A stretch of DNA of 64,000 bases from Chrysomallon squamiferum (Eukaryota; Mollusca; Gastropoda; Neomphalida; Peltospiridae): contig CM022672.1 of NCBI GenBank assembly GCA_012295275.1, forward strand, positions 30,882,027 through 30,946,026, given 5' to 3'. How positions within the stretch are numbered: the first letter of the stretch is position 1; each line of letters begins with the position of its first letter. A program made the position numbers and the translations under genes. A model generated the notes under the pieces. It had not been told where the DNA came from. It saw nothing but the letters and a program-made list of their open reading frames with translations, and made no database searches. This document shows positions 10,946 through 25,095 of the stretch, piece after piece.

Positions 10946-12518
10946 TTTCTTAGTAAGTTTTATAAGATATGGAATCTATAAGTCATATCTTTAATTCATT
11001 GTATGACTATCTAGACTGACTATCCACTGGTGAAGATCATCTCAGATGGATTTTGTATCGTTATATCTAAACAAAAATCTATCTGCTGTTCTCTGCCAAT
11101 CAGTGGTAATTGTGTATCATTTTACTGCACCATGTGTTTTTTTTAATTATTGTAATTATTCAGTTTTTATTTTGATTAGACCCTAAAACTGCTGAATTAA
11201 AAAATTATGTTTGCAATGAAAGATGTAACAAAGACTGGTAAAGAAATGTGAAATTTTAAATAGTTTGGTATTTGGAATTCATGTTTCGAACTTTACAATT
11301 GTACTATGTTTATTTACATCATAACATATTATTAAAAGTTAATGATGGGTTATAGAAAGAAAGTTTGAGGTGTTTCTGCGTTTCTTTGTTATTGTTTTTT
11401 TTTTAATTTTATTTAATTTTATTTTTTTGTTGTTGTTGTTGTTAATGTATGTATTCATTTCTGGTTTTTCCTCAAGACCTAATAGATAAAAGTAAACTGT
11501 ATTTTCTTTACTTCTTTTGATAATTAATTACCTAAATGAAATTGATCGTGAAGAAATGCTACATTAATTAAAACAATTAAAATTTCTTTTTATATATATA
11601 TTTGATGAAAGTTGAAAAAAAAATATATATATATATCTGAAGTTAAAAACTTAAAAAAAAAAAAAATATATTTAAAACTTGAATGGGAATTTAAATTTTA
11701 AAATCTGAAATAAATCCAGCTATGTACATATTCTGAGAGAAAAAACAAACAGGTTTGTTTTTTTTAGAAAAGGGGAGGCCAACACTAACTTTGTTATTAA
11801 TATTCTACATCGACATGTACGCACGCATACTCAGTAAATTGAGTAATGGAGAAAAAACTTGCATCCATTTTATTTTCTAACCATGACCGTGGACAACTTT
11901 GGACTTAAAAATGTACTACATTGGTGCACGTGTTCGTGAAAAGTCCTTCAACACTGCAGGGGAATCCTTGAAAATGATACTTGTCCTTGAAAGGAACTTT
12001 TTTGTGTGTGTGTGTGTGTGTACACGTGCTTTGAAATATACTTGATTTAAAAAAAAATAATAATATTAATAATAAAAATAAAACGATACTGATCAATCGT
12101 TTCGTCAATGTTCGTATAAACCGTATTTATTTCCGTTTCTTTCCGTGATTACACGAATGCTCAAAAGACTGTCGCAGCTGTGTGTAATTGGAAGTGTGAA
12201 ACACTTCAGACACAATTAATTACAGAACATGACCGTATACGTATAATTATAATCGACGAAGCATGTTCACTGCTCCGATATTATAACAAAACTTATAGTG
12301 TGTCTGTGGAATGGAGAGAAACAAAAAACACGAACAATTATTATTTAAGAAACGTTGATCAGTTCGGACAAGATACGTAACTGAAAAAGGAACGACGCGT
12401 CATTTTATAAGCTATTTCTAAGCAAGTATCCTCCCATGTATATGAGGTTATACGTTGTTGATTTTGTTTCTTCAAAATTGATGATTTTCCGTGGATTCCA
12501 TATCTTTAATAATCACGT

Positions 12519-12567
<49 letters not shown>

Positions 12568-13412
12568 AGGAGACGTACAAAAAGAAAATGACATAATAAA
12601 CAACAACAACAACAATAAAAGGTTAATCAGTGTATATTCCTTAAGGTGTATTACAGTTAATACAATAAAATGTACGAATTAGAAAACACTGACCAAAATA
12701 ATAATTATAATAAATAAATAAAATGCATTAAAGGGAGACAATGCAAATAATTATTAATTTTAATGGCATATTCATCAAATCGTACTAACGTACCATCGTA
12801 CAAATAAAAAATTCACTTCAGTTAGAAAGAAATAACAAATATAATAATACTAATAAATAAATAAAATAATAATGAAATTCTTAAATTATATATTTATTTT
12901 AAGTCTAGGTTTAAACTTATTTTATGATTAGAACACGCAATACCTTACAAATGATAGAGTTTTATATTAAATACTTATTTCAGAACACGTTTATAATTTT
13001 AAAACAATTTAATTAACCTTGTCATTTTTATCCTGGAAGTAATGGTTAAAATACTGAAAGTGAGGGATGACAAAGGTATGCAAGTGATAACTGAAAAGTC
13101 TTTATAGTAGTTTTATCCATAAGAAAAGAAATTTATTTGCATGTTATATTAACAGAAATAGAAAAGGATGGCTTATTTGTTTCACTGAAAAAAGTTCATT
13201 AAGTGCAAAGTTCAGACTGGTTTCTTGTCAGCCCGTAATTATAATACTATGTGACCGTAGATATTAAATAATAATAATAATAAAACAAATTATTTCCAAT
13301 GATCGCTTTTTCAATGAAAATTTTTAGGATTGTTAATATACTGAATATTATTAAGTGTAAAAATCGATATTTTGTTTTTATTGTTATTTATTTATCATCA
13401 TCATCATTATCA

Positions 13413-13482
<70 letters not shown>

Positions 13483-13984
13483 TATATTATCTGTTTATTT
13501 TTAATTATTATATTTTTATTATTTATATATTTATTTTATTTCTTTATTAATTCATTGACACTTACTTTAAAAAATTTTTTATTCTTGAACATTGTCAAAA
13601 TGTCGATTTTTCGAATCCGCTCTCAATCCAGGCATTAAGGCAAAATGAGTGAGGCCTTGAAAAAATCGAATTGTGTATGAAGAAATGTATCAAATAAATA
13701 ATGTTTTCTCAAACTGTTTTAAAAGTTATTGGCAAATAACAACAACAAAAATATAATAACAACAACAAACAACAGACGACGACGAATAAGCAACAGCAAC
13801 CTCAATAATATTAACAAACGAGGACGACATCATTTTAATAATAATAATAATAATAATAAATATATCTAACATATTTTTATTTATCTAAGTCAGAAAATTG
13901 GTAATTATTTCGTCTTACAAATTAATATGAATCCTCTTTCGATTATAAAACTTATTTTTTGTTTGTTTCTTTTTTCTTTTTTAC

Positions 13985-14042
<58 letters not shown>

Positions 14043-14751
14043 TGCTGTTATTATCATAATTTTTTGTTTTTTTTGTTACATATATGATATAAGAAACAAA
14101 CATTACTTACAAGAAACTACTAGTCAAATACTAGTCCCATATATACATCATTTAGTTATTAAGGATTAAAAATGGCTGTCACTCAGAGATTTTATTATGT
14201 ACTTTGATAGTTTCACATTAATAGAAATTAAAAAAAATAATAATAATAAAACTAAGAGAAATCTCTGAGTCCATTTGTCATGACTGCAAAAATGTACACT
14301 TCAGAATAATTTATTTTTAATTTTGTGTTTGATTTTGACTATGATTGTGGATTGAAACAAATCAAGTATTTTTAAAACACATTTTGTCTTTCCTCACTTG
14401 TTAAAACTCCACGTTCATTCATTGTTTTTTTAAACTGATATCTTGATGTATACTGTTTGATTAACCACATCATATGCAAGTCCTGAAGCGCTGAAATAAT
14501 GCACGTGTCTCTCATTTAACAATATTTTAGTTGTCATAGTATTTCGAGTTTACTCAACTCATTAACTTTTGTGGTTGACGTCATCAATAACCGTGTTTCC
14601 TGCACTTTTTAGTTATGATGCGTTTACATTGCCGAGATCACGTTAATAAATTAAACACGAGCACGGAAATGAGTTGTCTCCGAACAAACATAATGATAAT
14701 GTAATGCTGGAAAAAGAGGAAATTTCTTGAAACAGAAATTTTATCTATCAT
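10946..14751. other. Gene-free AT-rich region with microsatellites
   Basis: No exon recognised. Microsatellites are (CA)n at 12520-12564, (TTA)n at 13419-13482 and again at 13988-14040, and short (AAT)n at 13835-13858 and 13268-13282. The frames full of I, Y and L over the TTA arrays are artefacts. The segment 12100-12390 is somewhat less AT-rich with an open frame at 12180, but has no family similarity that I can see. Confidence 0.6.
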
Positions 14752-14759
14752 AATTATGC

Positions 14760-14999
14760 CAGTGGTGTGCAGAGGTCTGGTGATGCCCGGGGCCAACTCC
14801 TTGATTGTATGCCCCAAAGACTCAAGTGTAAGGCCTGGTACTGAGAAATATTACGAGTAGGGAAGATATTTTGAATGTGTAAACATAAAATAAACACTTT
14901 ATTCAATTTAAATATAAAGTTTACCCAAATGAATGCCCTTCCCCATTTGGATGACCGGGGCCACTGCCCCTTCGCTTCCCTCCCCTCTGCGTGTCACTG
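14760..14999. mobile_element. hAT-type miniature inverted-repeat element (MITE) with 8-bp target duplication
   Basis: The left end CAGTGGTGTGCAGAGG and the right end CCCCTCTGCGTGTCACTG are inverted repeats of each other with two or three mismatches. The element is flanked by a perfect direct 8-bp duplication AATTATGC (14752-14759 and 15000-15007). Ends starting CAGTG with an 8-bp duplication are the hallmark of hAT transposons. At 240 bp it has no coding capacity and would need a transposase from elsewhere. Confidence 0.9.
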
Positions 15000-15007
15000 A
15001 ATTATGC

Positions 15008-15038
15008 TTTTCTGTAATTTTTTCTTTCATTTCCTTTT

Positions 15039-15069
<31 letters not shown>

Positions 15070-15454
15070 TTTTATCTTTTTAAAAAAATTAGTTTGTTAT
15101 TATTATTTTTTAATTTTATTTATTTTTGTTGTTTTTTCGCTTGATCTCTTTATAGTAAATTGTAATAAATGAAGGTGTTCTTTCATATTATTCACAAATT
15201 ACATAATTCAGATTTTGAAAAATAAACTAATTTCACTGTTTTTGTAATTAAAAAAAAAAAAATTATATTATTATTTATTTTTTAAATTTTATTTTATTTA
15301 TTGAATTATTTATTTAATGCGTTTTTTTTATATTACTAATTATTTTCTATTTTTATTCGTCTTGTTTTATGATGAATTTTTTTTCACAAGCTTTCAGTTG
15401 TAGTGATCGAAAGCAAAATTAATTTTGTTTATGTTATCTTTCGAGTATAATTTC
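15008..15454. other. Low-complexity AT-rich stretch
   Basis: (TTTA)n at 15038-15072 and mixed T-rich tracts. No gene seen. Confidence 0.6.
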
Positions 15455-15560
15455 TGTTTAAACGTGGGCTGTTGTTTACATCTCACGTTTCTAAACACCC
15501 ATACGCCTCTTCATATCCTTAAAGATTACGTACCAATACTATTATATCCACAGCGTGTTA
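15455..15560 (+). repeat. Diverged duplicate, copy 1 (partner at 16150-16275)
   Basis: The run of words AATTTCTGTT, ACGTGGGC, TTGTTTACA, CGTTTCTA, CATACGCC and TCTTCATATCCTT occurs here and again about 700 bp downstream in the same order and orientation. The pair could be two copies of a dispersed repeat or a local duplication. Confidence 0.6.
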
Positions 15561-15702
15561 TATTACTTTGTTGTTGTGTTGCGGGGTGGGGGGTCGGAAA
15601 ATAAGAAATTTAATTAAAACATCTTAAGAATAACTGTGTGTGTATGGGTGTGTGTGTTTATTTCTTGATAACTGTCTCAAATAAATAAATAACAAAAAAA
15701 TG

Positions 15703-15737
<35 letters not shown>

Positions 15738-16149
15738 GATAAATAAATAATAAAAAAAAAAAGGATAAATAAATAAATAATAGTAATAATAAACATAAAT
15801 AGATAAATAATGATGAAGATTTAATAATAAAAATAATAATAATAACAACCATAATAATAATTAAATAATACACTCATCTACAGAACAACAAACTCTGACG
15901 GGACCCACCCATAGCAAAGTGAAACAGCAGACGAAACATACGTAACGAATGAACCGAACGTTATCATGGCAACGCCGCCATTTGTACATAACATTTCTGA
16001 ACTTGCGTCGTTCAGCTAATCTGAAAATAACCTAAGGGATTATCTCGTGTCATTTTAAACAAATACTGAATCATCTGGGCTGACCGCACACCGCTTAATT
16101 ATTGGGTCTATTAAAACGCTGTATATGCATTTGATTTCAGCTTGTTCGT
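15561..16149. other. Spacer between the two duplicates
   Basis: Contains (AAT)n at 15702-15735 and further AAT/AAAT tracts to about 15860. A less AT-rich patch with many CG words lies at 15880-16020. No gene recognised. Confidence 0.5.
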
Positions 16150-16275
16150 AACTATCCAGCGAAATTTCTGTTGATACGTGGGCATTTGTTTACACTTCCG
16201 TTTCTACCATACGCCCATTCGCGTCTTCATATCCTTCCAGTTTTTACTTAGTCAGTGCTGTGATATCCAGAGCAT
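16150..16275 (+). repeat. Diverged duplicate, copy 2 (partner at 15455-15560)
   Basis: Same ordered words as copy 1 (AAATTTCTGTT, ACGTGGGC, TTTGTTTACA, CGTTTCTA, CATACGCCC, GTCTTCATATCCTT), with several substitutions and small indels. Confidence 0.6.
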
Positions 16276-16307
16276 GCACGATCACTCTGTGTTCACGTGT
16301 TGTTGTT

Positions 16308-16310
<3 letters not shown>

Positions 16311-16363
<53 letters not shown>
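16311..16363. repeat. Poly-T run of about 53 bases
   Basis: An uninterrupted T tract. It may be the poly-A tail of an old retrocopy on the minus strand, but no body is recognisable beside it. Confidence 0.9.
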
Positions 16364-16366
<3 letters not shown>

Positions 16367-16480
16367 AAAGAAGATTGAAAATAAAATTTAATAAAAAGAA
16401 AAAAAAAAGAAAGTGATATTTGTTGTTGAAATAAATTGCATTCAGATAGCATCCTTTCAGTTTTAATATATTTTCCTTAA

Positions 16481-16536
<56 letters not shown>

Positions 16537-18558
16537 GCTAGGTCTTTAATGCACGAATCAATTCACGAATAATTAAAGGGATTTACCTCATGCGATTTAT
16601 AGTGGATGTTAAATAAAAGGATATTTAGCGACACCTCGGCTTTGTTTGTTTGGGGTTTTTTTTGGGGGGGTGTTATTTATTGTTAGTATTAATTTTGTAT
16701 TAATAATATTTTTGTTGCTGTTGTTTGTTTATTTATTTATTTTATTTTATTTCATTTTATTTTATTTGTTTAATTATACCAACAAGAGTTTTTCTGTAAT
16801 TTCATCCAGAGTGAATTATTATAGTGTACTTATTTTATTTTATTTCACTTTATTTATTTATTTATTTATTTATTATATACCCGCTATCGACAGTCCATCC
16901 TAACCATCCGCATATAGTACGGTTATTAAAATAACTAAGTTCAACATTTCTAATCGGGAGAAAAAATGGGAGAGAGAGAAACCGCCAAAATAAGCTAGAT
17001 ATCAGGACCGAATTAATCTTCACAATGCGGATTCGGATGACAGGTACAATCCGTTACTTCATGACGACTAGTGTTCCAAAGACTCGAAATGTATCGGTTA
17101 AAAACATAATTTCTGAAATTAAAAGAGACTGCATATAATCGCAATCTATACTCTGTGTTTAGAATAATATCTGTGTTAAGAGGGTGGCTGGGGTAAACTA
17201 TTAAATGTTCAGATTAAATGTTTGGTAAGCGTTTTCTTCTCCTTTGTTTTTTTCTTCTTCTTCTTCTTTTTTTTTTTTTTTTTTTCTATAGGTATTGGTC
17301 AAGTTGAGATTTCGTATATTGTGAATGGATATCCCAAGTGTTTTTAAGCCAGAAAATAATTAGTATTAAACAGATATCAGTGAAAGTGAATTTCTGATGT
17401 AGATAAATAGATAGACAGACAGAAAGATAGCAAGTTAGAAAGATTAAACAGAGAGACAGACAGATAGATAGACAGATAGAGAGACTGATAGACAAATCTT
17501 TATTTCAAACACAGTGTCTTTCATAATGTCGTTCTGAGTGTAAGCTGATGATCTTAGAATTATAACAAATTCAAGTCTGTGAAAATTATTTCAGATGTAA
17601 ATGAAATTCACTGAATTACAAATGTCAGGAAATTTTGCATATAATGAAGAGCGATTTACGTTTTACTTTTCTTACCATACGGACAGAATGTATTTACTCC
17701 TATACTTAATTTTTTCTTCTAGTGTTTTGTTTCGGTTGCATCTTAAAGTCTAAAGACTCTCTCAAGTGGCTAATCAAAGAACAAAAATTCTTTTTCAATA
17801 TGCTGCCAGAAAAAAAACCCAAGAATACGTGTTACTGGAAGAGAGAGAGAAACAAAAGGTGATATTAAAATATTAATAACTATTTGTGCAAATGTATTGC
17901 CGCATTATCAAACATTCTCTTATTAATTCCGCAGCAGTAAGATTAAAACTCAGTTATTAACTGTAACGTAAGCGACGTTTTTCTTCTAATTTGGGCCGCT
18001 TCCGTTTACGCAAAACCTGTTGATTCTCATGAAACTATATTAAAAAAAACTATAAAAGAAAACTTACGAGCTTCGTACTTTCAAATAAAATACGTTCATT
18101 TTATTCGTTATATTTTTAATATCGCTTAACTTTAATAAAGAAAATGAAAAACAAAATTAAAAATGGAATTAGAACTATAATAATTTTAGCGTCGAGAAGG
18201 AAAACACAAACATCCTGTCAAATTTCATGCAGGTGTATTTCAGATCGACCCAGCTAGGAGGGGCCGGGAAGACAATTAATCAAAACGTTTGTTGTCACAG
18301 TCGATGTTTGGACTAACAGACACCTGGTGTGTGTGGTCTCCACCTTAATACTGAATTTACGACTAATAATTTGTCCAATGAAATGGGTGGTGGGTATAGA
18401 CAAATATATAAATAAAAGTAACCCCTGAGACTTTGCAAGGTGAACGGCTGGAAACGACATGCTAATGTCTACAGAGTAATTACTAAAAAAAAATCAGAAA
18501 TTTTAAAATAGATATTTCGGCAGTTAAGAAAGTGTCTTCTACTAATCCGAAGAAACAG
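16364..18558. other. Gene-free region upstream of the ADAMTS gene
   Basis: (AAT)n at 16482-16534, ATTT-rich tracts to 16875, a T-rich patch at 17248-17286 and a GACA/GATA-type tract at 17400-17495. No exon recognised. The promoter of the ADAMTS gene should lie at its right end, but no TATA box or initiator can be picked with confidence. Confidence 0.5.
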
Positions 18559-18571
18559 CTACTACTACTAC

Positions 18572-18602
<31 letters not shown>
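18559..18602. repeat. Compound (CTA)n(TTA)n microsatellite in the 5' UTR or proximal promoter of the ADAMTS gene
   Basis: About four CTA units followed by about ten ATT units, ending 15 bases before the start codon at 18618. The same compound arrangement, longer, occurs in intron 1 at 22196-22320. Confidence 0.85.
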
Positions 18603-18603
<1 letters not shown>

Positions 18604-18617
18604 GTAAAGAAAACAGT

Positions 18618-18674
18618 ATGTTCAAAAAAGTACTTTTGTTTCTTTTAGCCGTTGCAGCAGAAGGAAAGCTAACT
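18618..18674 (+). CDS. ADAMTS exon 1: signal peptide
   Basis: The 19 codons read [19 protein letters not shown] and end at a good donor (ACT|GTAAGT). A basic start followed by a short leucine-rich core is a typical secretory signal, with cleavage likely after A14 or G16. Exon 2 follows in phase 0 after a 3.8-kb intron, so the link rests on phase and signal-peptide logic and not on homology. Confidence 0.7.
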
Positions 18675-21600
18675 GTAAGTTGTTTATGCTGTTTATTATC
18701 TTGAAAATCATTTTTATTATTATTTTTTTATTTTTATTTTTATTTTTTTGCTGTATATTAATACTGTTTTTTTATTAATTTCGTGGTAATATTAATACAA
18801 TTTTATATTAATTTGTCATATTTTTTTTTAAATGCAACTGAATACAAATTCTGTTATATATTAATATTGTTTTATATTAATTTCGTGGTAATAATAATAC
18901 AATTCTATATTAATTTGTCGTATTTTTTTAAATAGAGCTGTATACAAATTATGTTATATATTAATACTATTTTATTAATTTCGAGGTAAGTTAACCTTCT
19001 ATTAATTTGTCGTATTTTTCAAATACAACTGTATACAAATTCTGTTATATATTAATACTGCTTTTATATTAACTTCGTTGTAATTATTGCTATTATACTA
19101 AATCTGTTGGAGATTATTATCACAATCTTATACTAATTTGTTGTATATTCATACAGTTTCATAATATTTTTGTTGTACATTATTAATAATATAGAAAAAA
19201 AATATATATATATATGTATAGAGAGAGAGAGAGAGAGATAAACTGTATACTGTATAAATTGTATACTAATTCACTATTTCTATTATTATATTTTGTCAGT
19301 GAATGATATTTATTTTAGAACGTGAAAAACAGAAACGTCTGTTTTACGTCCATTTTTCTTCAGAACGTAAAAGTAAAGAAACTGGCAAAGACTAAATTAT
19401 TTTAATATACACGTATATTATTATTATCACATATAAAGAAATTAGCTGTAAATTCCTAGCGCTCTTCAGCTTATGCGGACCCTAAATGCATTTTACCAGT
19501 TTATAATATTAGCGACGCGTTTGCCAGCATTTCATACCTTCTTGGAAAACATGATTTCCTTTAGTGGGAAAAAAAATAAATAATAATAATAACTCCACTT
19601 TTTTTGCTACTGGATAACTGAACAATCTGATAATTATTAGTTTATTAGTCTATGCTATTTCGAGGAACTTACAGAAGCACACTTATGAAAGAACAATTAA
19701 AGGCATTTGGCTGTCGGAAGAATATACATAGATTTAAAAGATTTCTTTAATGTTTTTTGTTTCTTACTCTGTTATAATATCAAATCGATACGATTAAAAT
19801 ATATTAAAATGATTACTGAAGCATTCTTTAAATTAAAAAAACAAACGTTTTTTAACTAGAATAAGAAAAGAAAACACGAAGAATGTTTTTATAATATATT
19901 AAAGAAAAAATTTCGTTATTAAGAAAAGACTAAAAGGGGGGCATCATTTCAAAGGTTCATTTTCCTTTTGTAGGAGGGAATATATATAATTAAAACGATT
20001 TAAAACTAAAGTAAGAAACAGAAAGACAAGAAAGACCTGTCATTATATTCCAGTCCGATTCTCGTGGCCCCATTTCACCATTTCAAATAATTGTTAAAGT
20101 TAGACCCGTAGGTTAAATTTCATTTTATGAATTTCTGTGAATTAAGCAATGGAGTTGCACGTTATACTTAAATAGCATTTATCATTTGTCCTGTGTTTTC
20201 ACAGGGTAGCAAAGGGGCGCTACCTCTCAGGCTGGGAAACCGATTTAGATCACTTTCTGTGACACCGTTTTATTTGGACTAAACTAATCGGAAGGGACTG
20301 AAAAACATACAGTTGCCGCAGAAATATGCAGATCTCGTTTTATAACAAATCTGTATTAACCACATAGCCACCGAAAGCAGTTTTAGTTTAACTTTTAGTT
20401 GCTTTATTTAATTTATTTATTTATTTAATCATTTATTTGTTTATTTTCCTTTTATTTATTTGTTTATATTATTTTTATTTATTTATTAATTTTAATAAAT
20501 TTCCTTGTTTCCAGCAGTTATTCATTTTGTAATAAAATATTTTAAATGATAAATTTAATAATCTCTATATTACTGTATTATTCAGCTAAATGCAACAAAC
20601 TATCATCAAAATTTGAATCGATAATGATAGAAACATTTTTTCAATATATTAATATATATATTATTAATTATTAATCTTTTTAATTAATTAATTTTTTTAT
20701 TAATGAGGTTAAATTTCAGTGAAAAACGGAATATGTTGCAACTGAATTGGGAAAGACGTAAATTATCGGAACCAAAGTGATTGCTCATCGCAAATACTCT
20801 TTTCACAAACCTGTCGTGTTTTGTTGATGTTATTGTGGTTAATCTCATGTATTTTCAGATGTGTCATGTTTTAGTTTCTTTTTATTGTCGTTGATTACAT
20901 GTATATTGAAATATTTATTATATTTTGTAGCCAGGTTGTATGTAGCCTTAATTATTTGGATCTGCTTTGAGGTGCCTCCGGTTTCAGTGGTGGAAAATAC
21001 CGAATAACTAGCTTATGTTTCGCTTGTTACCCCGCCTACTTTATCGCTTCGCCGTAAATAAATAAATGACTTATTTGATTAGTTGTTTATGCGTATCGTT
21101 AAAATGAAGTAGGGGAAATCCATGACATGGTCACATGTTACATCTATTAAAATTTTAAATCATTTACGGCTATTTCGAAAAACCGGCCCGTGAACGTTGC
21201 TCCGCAAGTTTACAATTATGAATTCTCGATTCATTACGTTATCTGAAACTGTAACATAGCGGCTCGAAAGAAACGATTTTAACCTTCGTCTCTCTGTGAT
21301 TACTTAATTTATTTTCCCCAAACGTTAATAATCTGATAATATCTTTGAATTTCTTCAACCATTAACAAGATAAAATTCTACGATGCATTATTAATTATCT
21401 TCTAACCCTAATTATGATGTCACAGTAAACTGATTTAAGGCAAGTCTAGGAATTTCTTTCATTTTGTAAATGGCCTCGTTTATCTGTCTTGTATGATCAG
21501 CGGGTTGTAAAGAGTTTGTTGTCTTTTGTGTTTTGATAACCATGGTCGTAAAACAGACGGGGTGAATAGAAAGAATTTACATTACTTTTGGGAAAACTGC

Positions 21601-21789
21601 CTGCCATTACAATAAATTTAAGCGTTACTGAACACGATAGACTGATATTATTGTTTCAGTTAAGGGAAATGCGCAGCGGGGTACTGCTATTCTAACCGAG
21701 TTACTTAGAGAAATCTTTTTAAATAACTGGCGTTAACGGCGATTAAAAAGTTAAGGACATATACAAAAGTAAAAAAAAAAAAAGAAGAG

Positions 21790-21833
<44 letters not shown>

Positions 21834-22228
21834 ATAAATTTTAAAAATAATTTTAAAAATAATAATAAATATTAAATCAATAAATAAATGTTTAAAAAAT
21901 GTTTAAAAATGTTTCTTCTTTTACACCTCTTCAGAGAAAAGGAATGTATTTAAATCCATAACGCAATTTAAAACAAATATATATATATATATATTTATTA
22001 TTCTGTTGTACGAACTTACGATATTCTTTCAGCATTGATTTTCATCCTCCCATGGAGAAAAAAAAACTTTCTAAAATTTGTGTTACAATGCACTTCAGAT
22101 ATGTTAACCATTGTTGACTTTATTTCTGTTGGTTGATTTTCAGTAGCTTGCTTCAAACTATTTCCATCTTTTAACTTTAATTTATTATCTACTAATCCTA
22201 CTACTACTACTACTACTAGTACTACTAT

Positions 22229-22319
<91 letters not shown>

Positions 22320-23005
22320 TATAAACATTATATTAATTTAATACTTAAAAAAAAATCTCTAGAATTAATGTTAGTCTAAAATTAATAAATATTGATAATT
22401 CTTTAGAAATAACGAAACTGAGTGTTTGACGAATAATTACTTATTTATGTTACAAATGTTTTTGTTATTTTTCAGTTTCATGAAAAACTGTCACACGAAG
22501 ATCTAGGCCATTATTTTAGCACCACAGAAAAAGAGAAAGGTAAACTTTAAAAAAAAAGGCGATTTTCGCTGCTAATATCTCAGCTATGTTTGCCGAAAAC
22601 ACAACGTTCACGTTGACGCTTGCACTCACCAAACGCAACTAAAGCCACAATTTACGTAACGATTTTTATAACCCAAGTATCCTCTAGCGGAGAACAGCTC
22701 AAACGGACATTTGGAAGGATATCGCAACGGCTAGTATAACTCATTTAACAATAATTTAGCTTTTACATTCCTTTAGAGCGGCCGTTTTTGAGCTCGCTTG
22801 TACCATAATATGTACCATTTGGTCGTACACAAACGCGCTACAAGAAAAAACCCAAAGACCCCTATCAGAAAATCACCGACTAGGAAATCTTCCACTTTCT
22901 GAATGTGACGTAGTTAATTTTATTCCTTGAATGAAAACAGAATTGAATGTAACAATTATTTAACAATTTTCTTTTCTTTCCTTTTTCTTTTGCTCTTTTT
23001 TTTCA

Positions 23006-23050
<45 letters not shown>

Positions 23051-25027
23051 TTCTTCTACGTTTCGTTACATGTGGAATAAAATCACAGCTAAATGTTTTT
23101 ACTTCCAGTACCTGACTACGAAGTAGTTAATCCTCAGCACATAACAGGAAGCAAAAGAAGAAAAGACTTTTTCCAAGACAAGGAACCTGTTGAGTATCAC
23201 ATGAAAGCGTTCGGAGAGCGGTACCATCTACACTTAACTCATAACAGTGACCTCATATCTCCAGGTAAGTCAGACTGTTTGACGTCATAACTGAAACGAG
23301 TAACTATGTAGTTGAGAAAACAGAAAATGTAAAATGTGTTTCAGAGATGAAAATATTGAAGACTTATCTGTGGTCAAAATCGCTAAAGGTAGATTATATA
23401 TTTATTTTTTATTTTTTTTATTTATTTATTTTTTTTTTTTTTTTTTTTTTATTTATTTATTTATTTATTTATTTTTTTTTTTTTATTTATTTATTTATTT
23501 ATTTATTTGTTTATTTCTCTTTCATCTTGGTGATCTTTCCCTGCACACAGGTTTCGAATATTCAACCTAATAAAGAATATTGAGAATAACTTGTGATGAT
23601 ATTGCGACATTTCACGCATAACTGTCGTGCGATATTGCACGACATTGCGCTACCTCCGCGCGACCTTTGGATGGGCTAAAACTAGCAATTTTGTCGCCGG
23701 GTCTTGGACAAGTGTCGCGAGGTCGTGCAATCAGTATTCGTGCCACTTACGTAAATGTGACGTAAGTGTAATTACTGACGTATTATTTTAATTTCATAAA
23801 AAAAGTATTTCAGTATTTAAAAAAAAACATTGAACATTTCAGGTTGCTTGGTGTACAGATTTAAAGAAGGTGACCAGAAACACATCGAACCATGTCCAGT
23901 TCAAGAAAATGACTGCTACTATCTCGGTTCTTCACTCGTACACACAAATTCGTCTGCAGCTCTCAGCTTATGTGGCGGACTCGTAAGTTCTTCGGTCTCC
24001 CGGTTTTTATGTCGTTTTTTTGTTTTTACATCGTTTCTTCTTTCTTATTAAATACAAAATTCTCCTGCAGTTCTTGGACTGTTTGACGGGCTTATAAATC
24101 ATCAGTTTTTCGTTTTTATTTTAATTTTTATTTTAACATCATTTTTAACTTTCTTATTTCACACTAAAATAATCTATAATTGGATTTTCAATTCACCCAA
24201 ATACGTAAATGCATATATAGTGGATTGGAACAAAGTTCATAGATTTCTAAGTAATATTCAAAGATAATTTGACGTGGATTTATTCACTTATGCATGTGTC
24301 ATTTTGTTCACCTAACAGAATGTGTTTATAGTCATACATCTCAGTCACGTGTGAATAAAAATCACCTGCTCAAATGCAACATATTGAAAAACATTAAGAA
24401 ATTACTATTCTTCTTCTTATTATTATTATTATTATTGATATAATGTTTCAACTATGACATTGTTACAAAAATCTATTTTAAAAATAAAATTAATTAATTT
24501 TTGGAAACTCTTACCAATATTAGTTTTGTCTAGATTAAATTAATGTTAAGAAAAGTCTGAATTTGGTTCAAATTTGATTGATATAAAAAGAAACAGATTA
24601 ATTTTTCCAAGATTCTTGCCAATATTACTTTTAACTTGAGGAAAATAAAGATAAGAAAAGTCTAAATTTGGACGTATTGTAAGCGGTTCAAAAAGGTAAT
24701 TTTTAAAAAATACTTCACAGCACGGAATCATACGACTTCCAACTCATGACCTTGTCATTCAACCAATCAAAAAGCAACACATCTCTCTACTGGCGTCTTC
24801 GTCCAATCAAAGTCCAGGAAATTTCGTAGCCGATTCGAATGGTCACGTGGTCTATCGGATTACGTCAAGCGGCGGGAACTGTAATCTGAAAGGTATTGCT
24901 AGTGTAGCAATATGTTAATACAGACGTAAGATTAATATCAACGACACCTTAGAAAAATAATGTGTATTGAAATTCAGATTAAATTATGTAGACTTTATTT
25001 TTCGTGTTTCATGTTCACTAAAAGAAT

Positions 25028-25095
<68 letters not shown>

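Noticed and set aside
10392-10953. Repetitive frames of 91-117 codons as genes
   Set aside because: They exist only because the 72-bp unit is divisible by three. Frames are open on both strands, and there is no splice or family signal.
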